A DNA stretch of 48,117 bases from Microcaldota archaeon (GTDB lineage Archaea; Micrarchaeota; Micrarchaeia; Anstonellales; JAGGVH01): NCBI GenBank assembly GCA_020854835.1, contig JAHKLX010000025.1:1-48117 (forward strand). The letters run 5' to 3'. The notes below the pieces were generated by a model. The model made no database searches and was not told the DNA's origin. It worked only from the letters and a program-made list of their open reading frames with translations. Shown here one piece after another: positions 1 through 7,965 of this stretch. Numbering within the stretch: position 1 is the first letter of the stretch; each line of letters starts with the position of its first letter. The position numbers and the translations under genes are program-made.

Positions 1-181
1 GCTTTCATACAATACAAACATACCAATAAAAGCAACAGCAGATTTAATTGTTTCAAAAGCTAATAATCAAGCGTTGGCTCTTGCAGTCAACAGATCGATA
101 TTGTTTGAATCTTATGCAGAATTAATTTTATCAAATGCATTCGGACAGGCAATGTCTATAAAAAAATATAAAAATATTTGA
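1..181 (+). CDS. rpl10: Large ribosomal subunit protein uL10 (P0), C-terminal fragment
   Basis: The window opens inside a reading frame (first full codon at base 2) that gives 59 residues and stops at TGA 179-181. It reads KANNQALALAVNRSILF and then SNAFGQAMSI, which resembles the alanine-rich helical spine that closes archaeal uL10 and carries the L12 dimers. The charged acidic tail found in many archaeal P0 proteins is missing, so the chain ends soon after the helical spine. The next gene is L12, and the order uL10-L12 is the standard archaeal arrangement. The 5' part lies outside the window. The assignment rests on this short match plus the neighbour. Confidence 0.82.
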   Translation, partial: LSYNTNIPIKATADLIVSKANNQALALAVNRSILFESYAELILSNAFGQAMSIKKYKNI

Positions 182-192
182 AGGTGATATGA

Positions 193-510
193 ATGGAAGT
201 TGACCCATATGTACATGCAGCACTTGCGCTGAGAGGTTTAGGAAAGGACGTAACAAAAGACAACGTAGTTGCTATGTTAAAAGCAGTTGGTGGCGATGTT
301 GATGATGCGAAAGCAAAAGTTTTAGAAGATGCATTGAAAGATGTAAACTGGGACGAAGCATTAAAAGCACCAGCAATGGCTGCAGCACCAACAGCAGCAC
401 CTGCAGCAGGCGGAGCAGCTAAAGAAGAAGCTAAAGAAGAAGCTAGTGAAGAAGACGATAAAAAGAAAGAAGAAGAAGCTGCAGCAGGTTTAGCAAATCT
501 GTTTGGTTAA
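193..510 (+). CDS. rpl12: Ribosomal protein P1/L12 (archaeal stalk protein)
   Basis: This 105-aa protein is the acidic stalk protein that forms dimers on uL10 and recruits translation GTPases to the ribosome. Residues 1-60 form the helical dimerisation domain (MEVDPYVHAALALRGLGKDV...). An Ala/Pro/Gly hinge follows (about 62-75), then a Lys/Glu-rich charged stretch, and the chain ends in the hydrophobic tail GLANLFG. Archaeal P1 proteins normally end in a GLxxLFG-type peptide, which is the factor-binding element. Length is typical. The start is set by GGTGAT at 183-188, four bases before ATG 193. An out-of-frame ATG at 189 overlaps the ribosome site and is not used. The gene is cotranscribed with uL10. 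Confidence 0.96.
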   Translation: MEVDPYVHAALALRGLGKDVTKDNVVAMLKAVGGDVDDAKAKVLEDALKDVNWDEALKAPAMAAAPTAAPAAGGAAKEEAKEEASEEDDKKKEEEAAAGLANLFG

Positions 511-512
511 TT

Positions 513-545
513 TCTTTTTTTATATTTTTCTTTTCCTTTTCTTTA
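513..545 (+). terminator. Poly-T terminator after L12
   Basis: A run of T tracts (TTTTTTT, TTTTT, TTTT) begins directly after the L12 stop codon. Archaeal RNA polymerase terminates at such T-rich stretches without needing a hairpin. It separates L12 from the convergent gene that ends at 581. Confidence 0.6.
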
Positions 546-580
546 AACCTATTTACAACCAACATTAAAAATAAAAGAAG

Positions 581-1357
581 CTATTTTTTTATTGATCTCA
601 ACGTGAGAATTATTTGATTAATCAATTGTTCAACAGAATAATAAGGCCCAAATTTTTTATATAACCTTTCTCCTGCTTGTTTGTTTAAATATGAAGCGGA
701 CACAGCTGAATCAAATAAATTATTTCTACAAGAAAAAGATGCGCATAACGCTGCTAAAACATCTCCTGTCCCCCCTTTTGTTAATCCCTCATTTCCACCT
801 TTAATTTCTATTTTCTGTGTGGATGAAGCAATATTATCTACTTGTGATTTAGATAAAATAACACACCCATATTTTTTGGCCATGTTTTTGATATTTTGTT
901 TAGTTGCATCACAACCAAACAAATTTTTAAATTCATTATTATGGGGAGTTATCAAACAATTTTTATGAAGTTGCTCTGGTTTGATTAATCTGAGAGCCCC
1001 TGCATCCAAAACACATTTCTTTTTTGTTTCTAAAAGTTTTTTTATTAGTTTTTTTGATATTATGTTCAGATCTATTCCTGGCCCAACCAAAAAGACATCA
1101 ACTTCCTCAATAGTTTTAGCATAATCTTTTTTTGATATTGATATAAAGGCAGGAGTTTTTTTCTTAAGAGATTCCAAAACACATTTGTTGAATGGTGAGT
1201 AAACATAAACAAGATCACAAAAGTGGCTGGCAGTTTCAACAGCAAACCATAGAGAACCGTGATATTTTTTCCCACCTGCAATTACAAGCAACCTGCCATT
1301 TTGGCCTTTCCGCGAATTACATTTTGGTTTTTTTATTCTCTTAATATGTTTTTGCAT
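581..1357 (-). CDS. nnrD: ADP-dependent NAD(P)H-hydrate dehydratase
   Basis: This 258-aa protein belongs to the YjeF C-terminal (ribokinase-like) family. The enzyme dehydrates damaged S-NAD(P)HX back to NAD(P)H using ADP or ATP. Visible motifs are GRLLVIAGG near residue 21, VFLVGPGI at 88-95, VLDAGALRL at 116-124, TPHNNEF at 137-143 and the nucleotide-binding TKGGTGDVLAAL at 193-204, with the catalytic Asp in GTGD. In many organisms this domain is fused to the YjeF_N epimerase. Here it stands alone and no epimerase is visible nearby. ATG 1355-1357 has no clear ribosome site, so the mRNA may be leaderless. The gene converges with L12. The family call is secure. Confidence 0.9.
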   Translation of the reverse strand: MQKHIKRIKKPKCNSRKGQNGRLLVIAGGKKYHGSLWFAVETASHFCDLVYVYSPFNKCVLESLKKKTPAFISISKKDYAKTIEEVDVFLVGPGIDLNIISKKLIKKLLETKKKCVLDAGALRLIKPEQLHKNCLITPHNNEFKNLFGCDATKQNIKNMAKKYGCVILSKSQVDNIASSTQKIEIKGGNEGLTKGGTGDVLAALCASFSCRNNLFDSAVSASYLNKQAGERLYKKFGPYYSVEQLINQIILTLRSIKK

Positions 1358-1428
1358 AATGGATTAGATAATGTTAAACATATAAATGTTTTTCAGCAGG
1401 TTTAAACATCTGTTAGTCGTTTTTTTAT

Positions 1429-1942
1429 ATGAATGAAGAAATTGAATCACTGTTTTCTTAAAAAATCCTAAAGAAGTTCAAAAAAAGCTAAACGAGATTG
1501 CTAGTTTTATAAAAGAAAAAAACCAAAAAGATAAATATTTCGTTCCGAAAAACCGAGATTTTTTTCAAGAAAAACCTACAAAAGAATATCTAAGAATCAG
1601 ACATCAAGAAGGACATAGTAAGCTGGCTTATCATTTTTGCCATTTTCAGAACAACGGCGATCTTTTGAAAAGTGATGAATATGAAACTGAAATTAAGGAT
1701 CCAAAAACAATGACTGAAATCTTGGAAAAATTGGGATTTATAAAAAAAGTCACTGTGACCAAACATAGAAAATATTATGAATATAAAAACTTTGAAGTTT
1801 TGATCGATTATATCAAAGAACTAGTTATTTTTTAGAAATCAAGGCAAAAAAGATAGATGAATCTGCGGAGCAGACACCCCGGCAGTGTTATGAAACCCTT
1901 AAAGAAATAGATGCCGAATGGGAAGAATCCTCCGAAGGATGA
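1429..1942 (+). pseudogene. CYTH-domain (triphosphatase / class IV cyclase-like) protein, broken by two frameshifts
   Basis: Three consecutive frames join into one CYTH-like protein. Frame 1 starts at ATG 1429 (MNEEIES) and hits TAA at 1459. Frame 2, from about 1452, reads FLLKNPKEVQKKLNEI, then KEYLRIRHQEGHSKL, then ILEKLGFIKKVTVTKHRK and NFEVLIDYIKEL, and stops at 1833. Frame 3, from about 1826, reads YFLEIKAKKIDE and ends at TGA 1940-1942. In the CYTH family these pieces correspond to the N-terminal ExK strand, the LRIR strand, the LGF..V..V.K.R segment, and the D...LG.F.EIE segment. Both breaks are explained by loss of a single base, near 1452 and near 1823. No intact copy is in the window. 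It is either a real pseudogene or two indel errors in the assembly. Confidence 0.7.
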
Positions 1943-1982
1943 TATCCTGATAAAATTTTACGCAAAATGGGAGAAGAAGGAG

Positions 1983-2006
1983 GGAGGATTTAACCTCCTA
2001 TTTTTT
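1983..2006. terminator. Hairpin plus T-run between the CYTH pseudogene and the 2019-2225 gene
   Basis: GGAGG (1983-1987) pairs with CCTCC (1994-1998) across a six-base loop, and six T residues follow almost immediately (2001-2006). This has the form of an intrinsic terminator for plus-strand transcription. It lies right before the end of the convergent minus-strand gene. Confidence 0.55.
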
Positions 2007-2018
2007 GGCGGTGATGGT

Positions 2019-2225
2019 TTATATTTCTCGTATAGGGAACACAATACTTTTTTCATCGACTTCAACTTCTTCTTCATAATCCAGCTTTTTTTTAGATAAT
2101 TTATCTAAATTTAGAATGATTTTATCTTTTTTTCTTTCAACTTCAACATCATACCCAAATTGTGAGAGGAAACACTCAACTGCAAGCACTTCTCCAAGTT
2201 TTAAATTTTTTATATTCATATACAT
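2019..2225 (-). CDS. Small charged protein of unknown function
   Basis: From the preferred start this is a 68-aa protein beginning MYMNIKNLKLGEVLAVECFL. The first part looks like a short helix and strand. The rest is rich in Lys, Glu and Asp (DVEVERKKDKIILNLDKL) and ends IVFPIREI. There is no signal peptide or membrane segment, and I do not recognise the family. GGGTGGTC at 2229-2236 lies three bases upstream of ATG 2225, which fits the spacing used elsewhere in this window, so I prefer it to the in-frame GTG at 2234 or the ATG at 2219. A TATA-like element at 2258-2266 would start the transcript at about 2236, so the gene probably has its own promoter. Confidence 0.6.
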   Translation of the reverse strand: MYMNIKNLKLGEVLAVECFLSQFGYDVEVERKKDKIILNLDKLSKKKLDYEEEVEVDEKSIVFPIREI

Positions 2226-2257
2226 TATGACCACCCAAAATAAGTTTTGAAATAAGG

Positions 2258-2266
2258 TTTATAAAC
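2258..2266 (-). promoter_or_regulatory. TATA box for the small gene ending at 2019
   Basis: On the minus strand the bases read GTTTATAAA. The predicted transcription start, about 25 nt downstream, is near 2236, just ahead of the GGTGG ribosome site. Confidence 0.5.
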
Positions 2267-2302
2267 AACAGGAGACAGTAGATTTCCAGTTTCCAGATGG
2301 TA

Positions 2303-3193
2303 TTATTCTTCTTTTTTTAATAGATTTCTAATCTCTGATTTGACATTTCTTATAATATCCTCTCCTAAAAGAGGACATTTCATAGAGGCAGCATGTTTGT
2401 GCCCCCCTGCAGAGCAGTTGTATACCCTAAATTTTTGTAGAAGTTCGCCCGCATGGAATTCAACATCAGTTGTTCTCAACATAACTGATACTCCCTCTTT
2501 TTTTTCTGTGTAGAATACTACAACATCTACAAGGTCATTTAATCTATCTGCTATATTTGGATCAAAAGAATTGCTTTTAACAGTCAGCAAAGTTTTTTCA
2601 TTAACAACTTCAATCTCTGAATTTTTCATCGATCTTATGACCTGCACTCTTTCACTTGCTGAAGAATAATGCTCTGTCAACAAAGCAATAATTCTATTAT
2701 ATTGCTCGTAAGATATCATTAAAGTTAACATTTGAAGTGTGTGCGGGGAAACAGATCTCAAGATATTAGTATCATCAATCATGCCCGCAGCTAATACTGG
2801 TTTTTCCCAATCTGTCAAAATCAAATGCCGGGAGACAATTTCACAAGTGGAAGAATAATTCGGAAAAACAAAAGAATATTCAGCTTTTATTCTAGGGTGA
2901 ATATGATGGTCTATTAAAACTTTACAATTGGTTATTCCTCCTGTCATTTCAGGTGAATTCGCATCAACCACAACCAAGTCTCCAGAAGGTTTTTTTCCAA
3001 TTTCTATTCTCCTATATTTGCTCGGAATCAGTTTTTCAACAATCTTTTTGGTTTTGTATGTCATAAAGTCAGGTATTATCAAACTACAATTTAAACGATT
3101 TGCGATTACTAAACCTGAACAAACAGCATCAACATCAGCGTGCGAGTGGCACACAACAGATGGATTTTTCAATTTAACTAAAGTGTCTAACAA
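2303..3193 (-). CDS. DHH/DHHA1 family phosphoesterase (NrnA/RecJ-like)
   Basis: This 296-aa protein has the two-domain DHH-DHHA1 layout of metal-dependent phosphoesterases such as oligoribonuclease NrnA, archaeal RecJ-like nucleases and cyclic dinucleotide hydrolases. Motif I is SHADVDAV (17-24), motif II is VVVDANS (74-80), and motif III is IDHH (94-97). The C-terminal substrate domain carries AGGHKHAA near residue 265, matching the GG-H substrate motif. The likely substrate is short RNA or a nucleotide, but the exact one cannot be read from sequence. The start is TTG 3193, served by GGTGG six to ten bases upstream. It overlaps the end of the PrsW-like gene by 7 nt, which indicates translational coupling. 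Confidence 0.85.
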   Translation of the reverse strand: MLDTLVKLKNPSVVCHSHADVDAVCSGLVIANRLNCSLIIPDFMTYKTKKIVEKLIPSKYRRIEIGKKPSGDLVVVDANSPEMTGGITNCKVLIDHHIHPRIKAEYSFVFPNYSSTCEIVSRHLILTDWEKPVLAAGMIDDTNILRSVSPHTLQMLTLMISYEQYNRIIALLTEHYSSASERVQVIRSMKNSEIEVVNEKTLLTVKSNSFDPNIADRLNDLVDVVVFYTEKKEGVSVMLRTTDVEFHAGELLQKFRVYNCSAGGHKHAASMKCPLLGEDIIRNVKSEIRNLLKKEE

Positions 3194-4629
3194 TCTCCCA
3201 CCTTGCGTTTATTGATTTTTTCATTGAAAGTAACAACATAGGTTATCACAAAAATCATAAGTAGGAAAATTACAATCAATGGATTAAACAATGAAGGAAG
3301 GCCGAAGATATACTCTCTAGAAACACTACCATCTAATATTGCACTCACATTAAACATTGCGTGTAGGGGTATTGATAATAAAACTGCTACGAGCCACGAA
3401 ACAACAATTATTTTTGGATCGGATGTTAATGATTTTACATGACCGATGATGGCACCACCTATTCCAGTAACCACTCCATGTGCCAAACTATTGAATACAG
3501 ATCTATATATTATCAATTGTATCCAGGGGTAAAAACCCAAGGTCAATGGATCTGTTCTTGATGAAAAATAAAACCAATTTTCAATAAAACTAAAACCCAC
3601 ACCAATTGCAAAACCAAACAATAAACCTGTAATTGAATCATTGAATTCAATATGGAGAGATGTTATAAACAATCCCAACAATTTTACAACTTCTTCAATT
3701 ATGGGTGCAAGAACAGCTGCGGTTAAAATTAAATAAGCAACATCTGTGATCGCAAAACCTCTGACAAAACCAACCAAAAGAGTGTTTATTACAAATGCCA
3801 TATATGCTGCAACTGCCCCGTATAAAAACAACCCCCAGAAAAATTTTAAAGGCATGTTAATTCTTTTTTTTCTTCCCAAAAACCACCCCATGGCCAAATA
3901 AATTATTGGGAATAAAAGAGCTCCAACAATACTCATCAAAAATATATGGGGCCATAATATATCGGTTCCGCCACCATAATAAAAATTTATAACTAATCCC
4001 ATGACTAATATAATAACAATTTCCACCATCCATGTTATTGGATTTATCAAAATATTTGCAATATCCTCATAGATAGTTGTTGTTTTTGGAAAAAACAAGT
4101 GTTCTGCATGAAAAGGTCCGCTTGAAATTGCAGTTGATATCAAATAAATAAATATAACTATTATTAGTGCAATGACGGGTATTGTCAGTATATTTGATTT
4201 GACTACCATTTCAGTTATAGAACTTTCATATTTTGACCAATCTTCATTAACAATAAAATATCTCCCTGGGTATTTTTCATCCAAATCTTTTTCTAAAAAC
4301 AATACAAAACGTCTTTCCCTATAAGTTTCTTTCATATACTGTGTTTGAATTTTTATCGTAGCATCTGCTTTAGTGTTTGGTCCAATAACTCCAATAGGTT
4401 TAACAACTACAACAATCTCATTCATTTCTTCTGCCAAATACAATAGTTTTGAAGTTTCACCAGTATTGGTTACACTTGCTTCAACAATAATTTCCCCGTC
4501 TTTTTCTTGGAATTGGGATTCAGTAACACGTATATCTGCTCTGATCTGTTTTATATCATCAATCCGTATGGTTAATGCGTGGGTGCACACCACAAAAAAT
4601 AAAAAAATTGCAAATAATTTCTTAATCAT
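3187..4629 (-). CDS. PrsW-family intramembrane metalloprotease with secreted N-terminal domain
   Basis: This 480-aa protein starts with a signal peptide (MIKKLFAIFLFFVVCTHA). An extracytoplasmic region follows (about 20-145) with a beta-rich look, VEASVTNTGE and VKPIGVIGPNTKADA, typical of CARDB-like domains. Next come a TM near 146-166 and a bundle of about eight TMs. The PrsW/CPBP-type active-site residues are visible: IEEVVK (311-316), FSFIEN (346-351), His384 in LAHGVVTG and His423 in PLHAMFN. Such enzymes cleave within or near membranes. Bacterial PrsW acts on an anti-sigma factor, and the archaeal substrate is unknown. A weak AGGGG-type site precedes ATG 4629. The N-terminal ectodomain is an addition to the usual PrsW core and could be a sensor. 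Confidence 0.85.
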   Translation of the reverse strand: MIKKLFAIFLFFVVCTHALTIRIDDIKQIRADIRVTESQFQEKDGEIIVEASVTNTGETSKLLYLAEEMNEIVVVVKPIGVIGPNTKADATIKIQTQYMKETYRERRFVLFLEKDLDEKYPGRYFIVNEDWSKYESSITEMVVKSNILTIPVIALIIVIFIYLISTAISSGPFHAEHLFFPKTTTIYEDIANILINPITWMVEIVIILVMGLVINFYYGGGTDILWPHIFLMSIVGALLFPIIYLAMGWFLGRKKRINMPLKFFWGLFLYGAVAAYMAFVINTLLVGFVRGFAITDVAYLILTAAVLAPIIEEVVKLLGLFITSLHIEFNDSITGLLFGFAIGVGFSFIENWFYFSSRTDPLTLGFYPWIQLIIYRSVFNSLAHGVVTGIGGAIIGHVKSLTSDPKIIVVSWLVAVLLSIPLHAMFNVSAILDGSVSREYIFGLPSLFNPLIVIFLLMIFVITYVVTFNEKINKRKVGDC

Positions 4630-4642
4630 TTGATTTGCCCCT

Positions 4643-6403
4643 TTACAATGGTATGGGGAGGTATATGCCTACATACCTCAGTATTTTTACCCATAATTTA
4701 TTGTACCACTCATTTCTTTTTTTAATCACATCCAACAAAGTTTTGAATTGTTCTTTTTCACCCGGCCCCAACTTGCTGTCAGAAACTTTAACATGTTCTT
4801 TCCCATCAACAACAGTTTTTTCTTCTTGTTTTCCTATCTGTTTGTTTGCCTGTTCATACCAAGGAGGCAAAGAAGATTTTTTCTTTTTGGTAGCATGTGT
4901 TAAATCGCTAGATTTTATTTTTCTTAATTTTACTTTTGACCTCGCTTCTTTCTCTGCTTGATCAGGATCCATGCCTTGTTTTATTAATTCTGCTTTCTCT
5001 TTTTCAATTTTATGAAATGCTTCTCTCCAAGGTATCGCAGCAGCTTCATCAACTATAGCTCTCAAATCTGATGAAGCATATCCCCAAGTTGCAATTGCAA
5101 GTCTGTTCCAAGGAATCCCTGAAGCTATTTTTTCTTTTGATAATTTTATATTGAGTCTAAGTTTTAGAATTTCTCTTCGCGAAACAAAATCAGGTTCAGG
5201 AACATAAATAAGTTTTCCAAGTCTGCCTGCCCTTCTAATTGCGGGATCGACATCCCATGGTGCGTTTGTTGCGCCAACAGTTAGCATACCTTTATTATTT
5301 GCTTCAACACCATCCATTTCATAAAGCAATTGATTAACTGCTGCTTTCAAATATTGCGCACTTTCACCCATATTTTCTCGTCGTCCCCCTAATGCATCAA
5401 TTTCATCAACAAATAAAATACAAGGAGTATTGTTTCTTGCTGTTTCAAAAACTTTATGAATATTTTTTTCAGTTCCTCCTACATATTGATCTAAAATATC
5501 AGATAATTTAACATTAAGAAATTTAACTTTACACTCTCCCGCAGATGCTTTCATAAGATAGGATTTACCACAACCTGGGGGACCATACAAAAGTATTCCT
5601 CCTCCTCCCAAAACTCCATATTCGTCTGCCAAATCAGGTCTTTTCATAGGATAAACAACTGCTTCTCTTAATTCTTCTTTAAGCTTGTCCATTCCTGCGA
5701 CATCAGTAAAATTTAAGTTTGGAGTGGTAATAAATTTAGCAGTGTCAACTTCTTTTCCCTGCCCTCCGCCACCTGCAGGTATGGATGATGAACCTCCGCC
5801 TCCTCCATCAACACCTTTACTTTTCGCCAATTCTAAATGTTGTTTTGCTTCTTCAAGGTTGGGATTTATCTCCAGTGCTTTATCATAATCTTTAACAGCA
5901 TCGCTTAAACGATTCATATAGTCATAAGCCAATCCCCTAACATGATATGCCTCTGCAAAATTTGGATTTAGTTCGATAACTTTGGTAAAATCTTTAACAG
6001 CACTTTCAAAATCTTCTTTGCATGCATAAGATAAACCTCGATTGTAGTATGCTTTCAAGTATTTATCATTGAGCATTATCGCTTTTTCATAATCATCAAT
6101 TGCATTATCGAAATCTTTTTTTCTGTAATGTGCATCTCCTCTATTGTTGTATATTACAGGATTATTTGGGTCAAGTTCTGCAGATTTGGTGTAATCTGCA
6201 ATGGATTTATCAAAATTCTTTAAATAATAATAAGAAAGTGCTCTTGCAAAATAAGCTTCAGAGAAAGTTGGATTGAGGAGTATGGCCATATTATAATTTT
6301 CTATGGATTTTTCGTATTGACCTTTTTCAAAATAAGCATTAGCTTTATGGTAATAAACTCTTGCGTCCATACTGCCTGTTCCACCTATTGGCAATAACTT
6401 CAC
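4643..6403 (-). CDS. TPR-AAA+ ATPase fusion (p97/Vps4/FtsH-like ATPase domain)
   Basis: This 586-aa protein joins about five tetratricopeptide repeats (15-192; for example AYYNRGLSYACKEDFESAV) to one AAA+ module through a Gly/Ser linker (199-216). The ATPase has the DVAGMDKLKEEL entry (234-245), Walker A GPPGCGKS (274-281), Walker B ILFVDEID (329-336), sensor GATN (377-380) and arginine-finger region IRRAGRLG (389-396). The helical lid is followed by a basic tail. TPRs usually bind protein partners, so this looks like a protein-remodelling ATPase that selects clients through the TPRs. GTG 6403 overlaps the FKBP stop. ATG 6370 (Met12, just before the TPRs) has GGTGG ten bases upstream and may be the true start. 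The partner FKBP gene suggests a chaperone role. Confidence 0.85.
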   Translation of the reverse strand: MKLLPIGGTGSMDARVYYHKANAYFEKGQYEKSIENYNMAILLNPTFSEAYFARALSYYYLKNFDKSIADYTKSAELDPNNPVIYNNRGDAHYRKKDFDNAIDDYEKAIMLNDKYLKAYYNRGLSYACKEDFESAVKDFTKVIELNPNFAEAYHVRGLAYDYMNRLSDAVKDYDKALEINPNLEEAKQHLELAKSKGVDGGGGGSSSIPAGGGGQGKEVDTAKFITTPNLNFTDVAGMDKLKEELREAVVYPMKRPDLADEYGVLGGGGILLYGPPGCGKSYLMKASAGECKVKFLNVKLSDILDQYVGGTEKNIHKVFETARNNTPCILFVDEIDALGGRRENMGESAQYLKAAVNQLLYEMDGVEANNKGMLTVGATNAPWDVDPAIRRAGRLGKLIYVPEPDFVSRREILKLRLNIKLSKEKIASGIPWNRLAIATWGYASSDLRAIVDEAAAIPWREAFHKIEKEKAELIKQGMDPDQAEKEARSKVKLRKIKSSDLTHATKKKKSSLPPWYEQANKQIGKQEEKTVVDGKEHVKVSDSKLGPGEKEQFKTLLDVIKKRNEWYNKLWVKILRYVGIYLPIPL

Positions 6404-6954
6404 CCTAGTACTGTTTCTTTACCAACAATCTCATTAATTGTTCTGAGAATGTTTTCAACCTTTTGTTTTTCTTCGCCGTTTGCTTTTATAATGATTTTGT
6501 TTTCATCTGATTCAACATCTGCTTTAATTTTATTAAATTTCAAGAAAATCCTAACTTTTTCATCGCTTTTTTCAGCACTTTCAAGTAATTTAATCTTGTA
6601 AGTTATGTCCCTATCTGCTAAAGGATGGTTCATATCGACCACAATTCTAGACCCATTAACTGATTTAACAATTGCCTGTCTGCCGTCTAACATTACAATC
6701 ATACCCGGAACAGCTTTAAGCTTGTTTTGTTTGAATATTTTTTCAGATACAACTCTAACCATTTCTTTGTTTCTTGATCCAAAAGGTTTTTTCACAGATA
6801 ATTCTGCATCCTGGTCTTTCTTTAACTCTTCTATTGTAATATTCAATTCTTTTGGAAAGTTATTCATTTTTGTTTCTGTCAACAAAACAGTTTTTTCATC
6901 TATTTTTTCATGTGTATTCGAATCTAATGTTTCGTATTCGATTATTACTAGCAT
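6400..6954 (-). CDS. FKBP-type peptidyl-prolyl isomerase-like protein with IF (chaperone) domain
   Basis: This 184-aa protein matches the archaeal long-type FKBP/SlyD pattern. The segment KPFGSRNKEMVRVVSEKIF corresponds to P.eAFG.rd.elv..v, followed by VPGMIVMLDG, SRIVVDMNHPLADRDITYKI, and a short C-terminal domain (about 120-184). SlyD-like proteins help folding through the flap-inserted IF domain. The N-terminal FKBP strand pair is poorly conserved: the usual GxxFDSS element after the first strand and the G.LIPGLE segment are not recognisable, so isomerase activity may be weak. The start is supported by GGTGAT three bases before ATG 6954. It is the first gene of a minus-strand operon with the TPR-AAA+ protein, PrsW-like protease and DHH enzyme. 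Confidence 0.8.
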   Translation of the reverse strand: MLVIIEYETLDSNTHEKIDEKTVLLTETKMNNFPKELNITIEELKKDQDAELSVKKPFGSRNKEMVRVVSEKIFKQNKLKAVPGMIVMLDGRQAIVKSVNGSRIVVDMNHPLADRDITYKIKLLESAEKSDEKVRIFLKFNKIKADVESDENKIIIKANGEEKQKVENILRTINEIVGKETVLG

Positions 6955-6979
6955 TTAATCACCTACTTAGTTTTGAACC

Positions 6980-7004
6980 GAGAGGGTTTTAAAACTTTAC
7001 TCTC
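6980..7004. promoter_or_regulatory. Divergent promoter region with palindromic TATA-like core
   Basis: TTTTAAAA at 6987-6994 is self-complementary and lies between two divergent genes (starts 6954 minus and 7045 plus). It is flanked by GAGAG (6980-6984) and CTCTC (7000-7004). Its distance allows transcription starts near 6968 on the minus strand and near 7018 on the plus strand, both just upstream of GGTGA ribosome sites. The flanking inverted pentamers could be an operator, but that is a guess. Confidence 0.4.
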
Positions 7005-7044
7005 TAATTCTTTATTAAATAATAAATTAATAAAGGTGAGTTTA

Positions 7045-7965
7045 ATGGAAAAAGGACGTATAATTCAGATATTTACTTTGCTAGTTATCGCATTTTTCTT
7101 ATTTCAAATGGTTGGACCTGTACTTTCTATATTCGGAAGCAATCCTCAACAAACAAACCCCGAAACAAGACAAGAAGATGCTAAAATAATAGCTTTTACT
7201 TCATCTATGAGGTTTGTACCCTCACCCATTATTACTAATCAGACGCAATACACCTCATCTCTGGCAAATCTAAGTTCAGAAGGGTTGATAACATATATTG
7301 ATTCAAATCAAGGTTTTTATGAAATTGTTTTAAGAAATCAATCTCAAAGGACTTTTGTTGCTGAAACACTTTCAGAATATGGTTATCTATTGATTATGTC
7401 AACTGTTGAACCATTAACTGAACCTGTTAGATTGAATGTTTTTGTATCTTCTTTTAGAGAAGTTGGAGATTTGGTTCCAATCGAGTATACTTTAATGAAA
7501 GTAAATAATAGGGTGGTAGTCGAGAATTCATACACACTTTCCAAAGTTCTAGATTTGAATCAGAAGGTTCCAATAACTGAAACAGGTTTTATAACTGTGG
7601 AAGCTTATCTCCCCACCCCTGATGAGGATTTCATAACTCTTCTCAAATCTTACAATTATTCAGGGAATATACAGAATCCTTATTTAAATACGGGTGAAAC
7701 TTATAGATTCAAAGGCAAAATTGCAAACATCACATCGCCAACTCAATTTGAGCAAGAAATAACTTCATTTGTAGACTCAAAACAAGGAACAGTTGCATTG
7801 ACCCAAGAAATTAATTTTGTAATGGATTCCAAAGTTGGAAAACTACCTATTAAAATTTCAACAAACAAAATCTACAACAAAGGAGATGTTATATCTGCAA
7901 AAGCCAGTATATCTTCTTTCGAGGGAATTTTTGAATATAGCACTCTTAAAGTAGAAATAAATTAA
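7045..7965 (+). CDS. Membrane-anchored extracytoplasmic protein of unknown function
   Basis: From ATG 7045 this is a 306-aa protein. It has a positively charged start (MEKGR), one hydrophobic segment (about 6-28, IIQIFTLLVIAFFLFQMVGPVL) and then a long polar, Thr/Ser/Asn-rich region with beta-strand character to the C-terminus. The topology is probably N-in with the bulk outside. I recognise no enzyme motif. GGTGAG at 7035-7040 sits four bases before this ATG and fixes the start; an upstream in-frame ATG at 6973 lacks a ribosome site and overlaps the promoter. The last four bases overlap the convergent gene ending at 7962. Confidence 0.75.
   Translation: MEKGRIIQIFTLLVIAFFLFQMVGPVLSIFGSNPQQTNPETRQEDAKIIAFTSSMRFVPSPIITNQTQYTSSLANLSSEGLITYIDSNQGFYEIVLRNQSQRTFVAETLSEYGYLLIMSTVEPLTEPVRLNVFVSSFREVGDLVPIEYTLMKVNNRVVVENSYTLSKVLDLNQKVPITETGFITVEAYLPTPDEDFITLLKSYNYSGNIQNPYLNTGETYRFKGKIANITSPTQFEQEITSFVDSKQGTVALTQEINFVMDSKVGKLPIKISTNKIYNKGDVISAKASISSFEGIFEYSTLKVEIN

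Noticed and set aside
1429..1942. CYTH gene as a case of programmed frameshifting
   Set aside because: Two shifts would be needed, and neither site shows a convincing slippery sequence followed by structure. Decay or sequencing error is simpler.
1911..2099. Plus-strand frame after the CYTH pseudogene
   Set aside because: It overlaps the CYTH C-terminal frame, the terminator hairpin and the antisense of a real small gene, and has no ribosome site.
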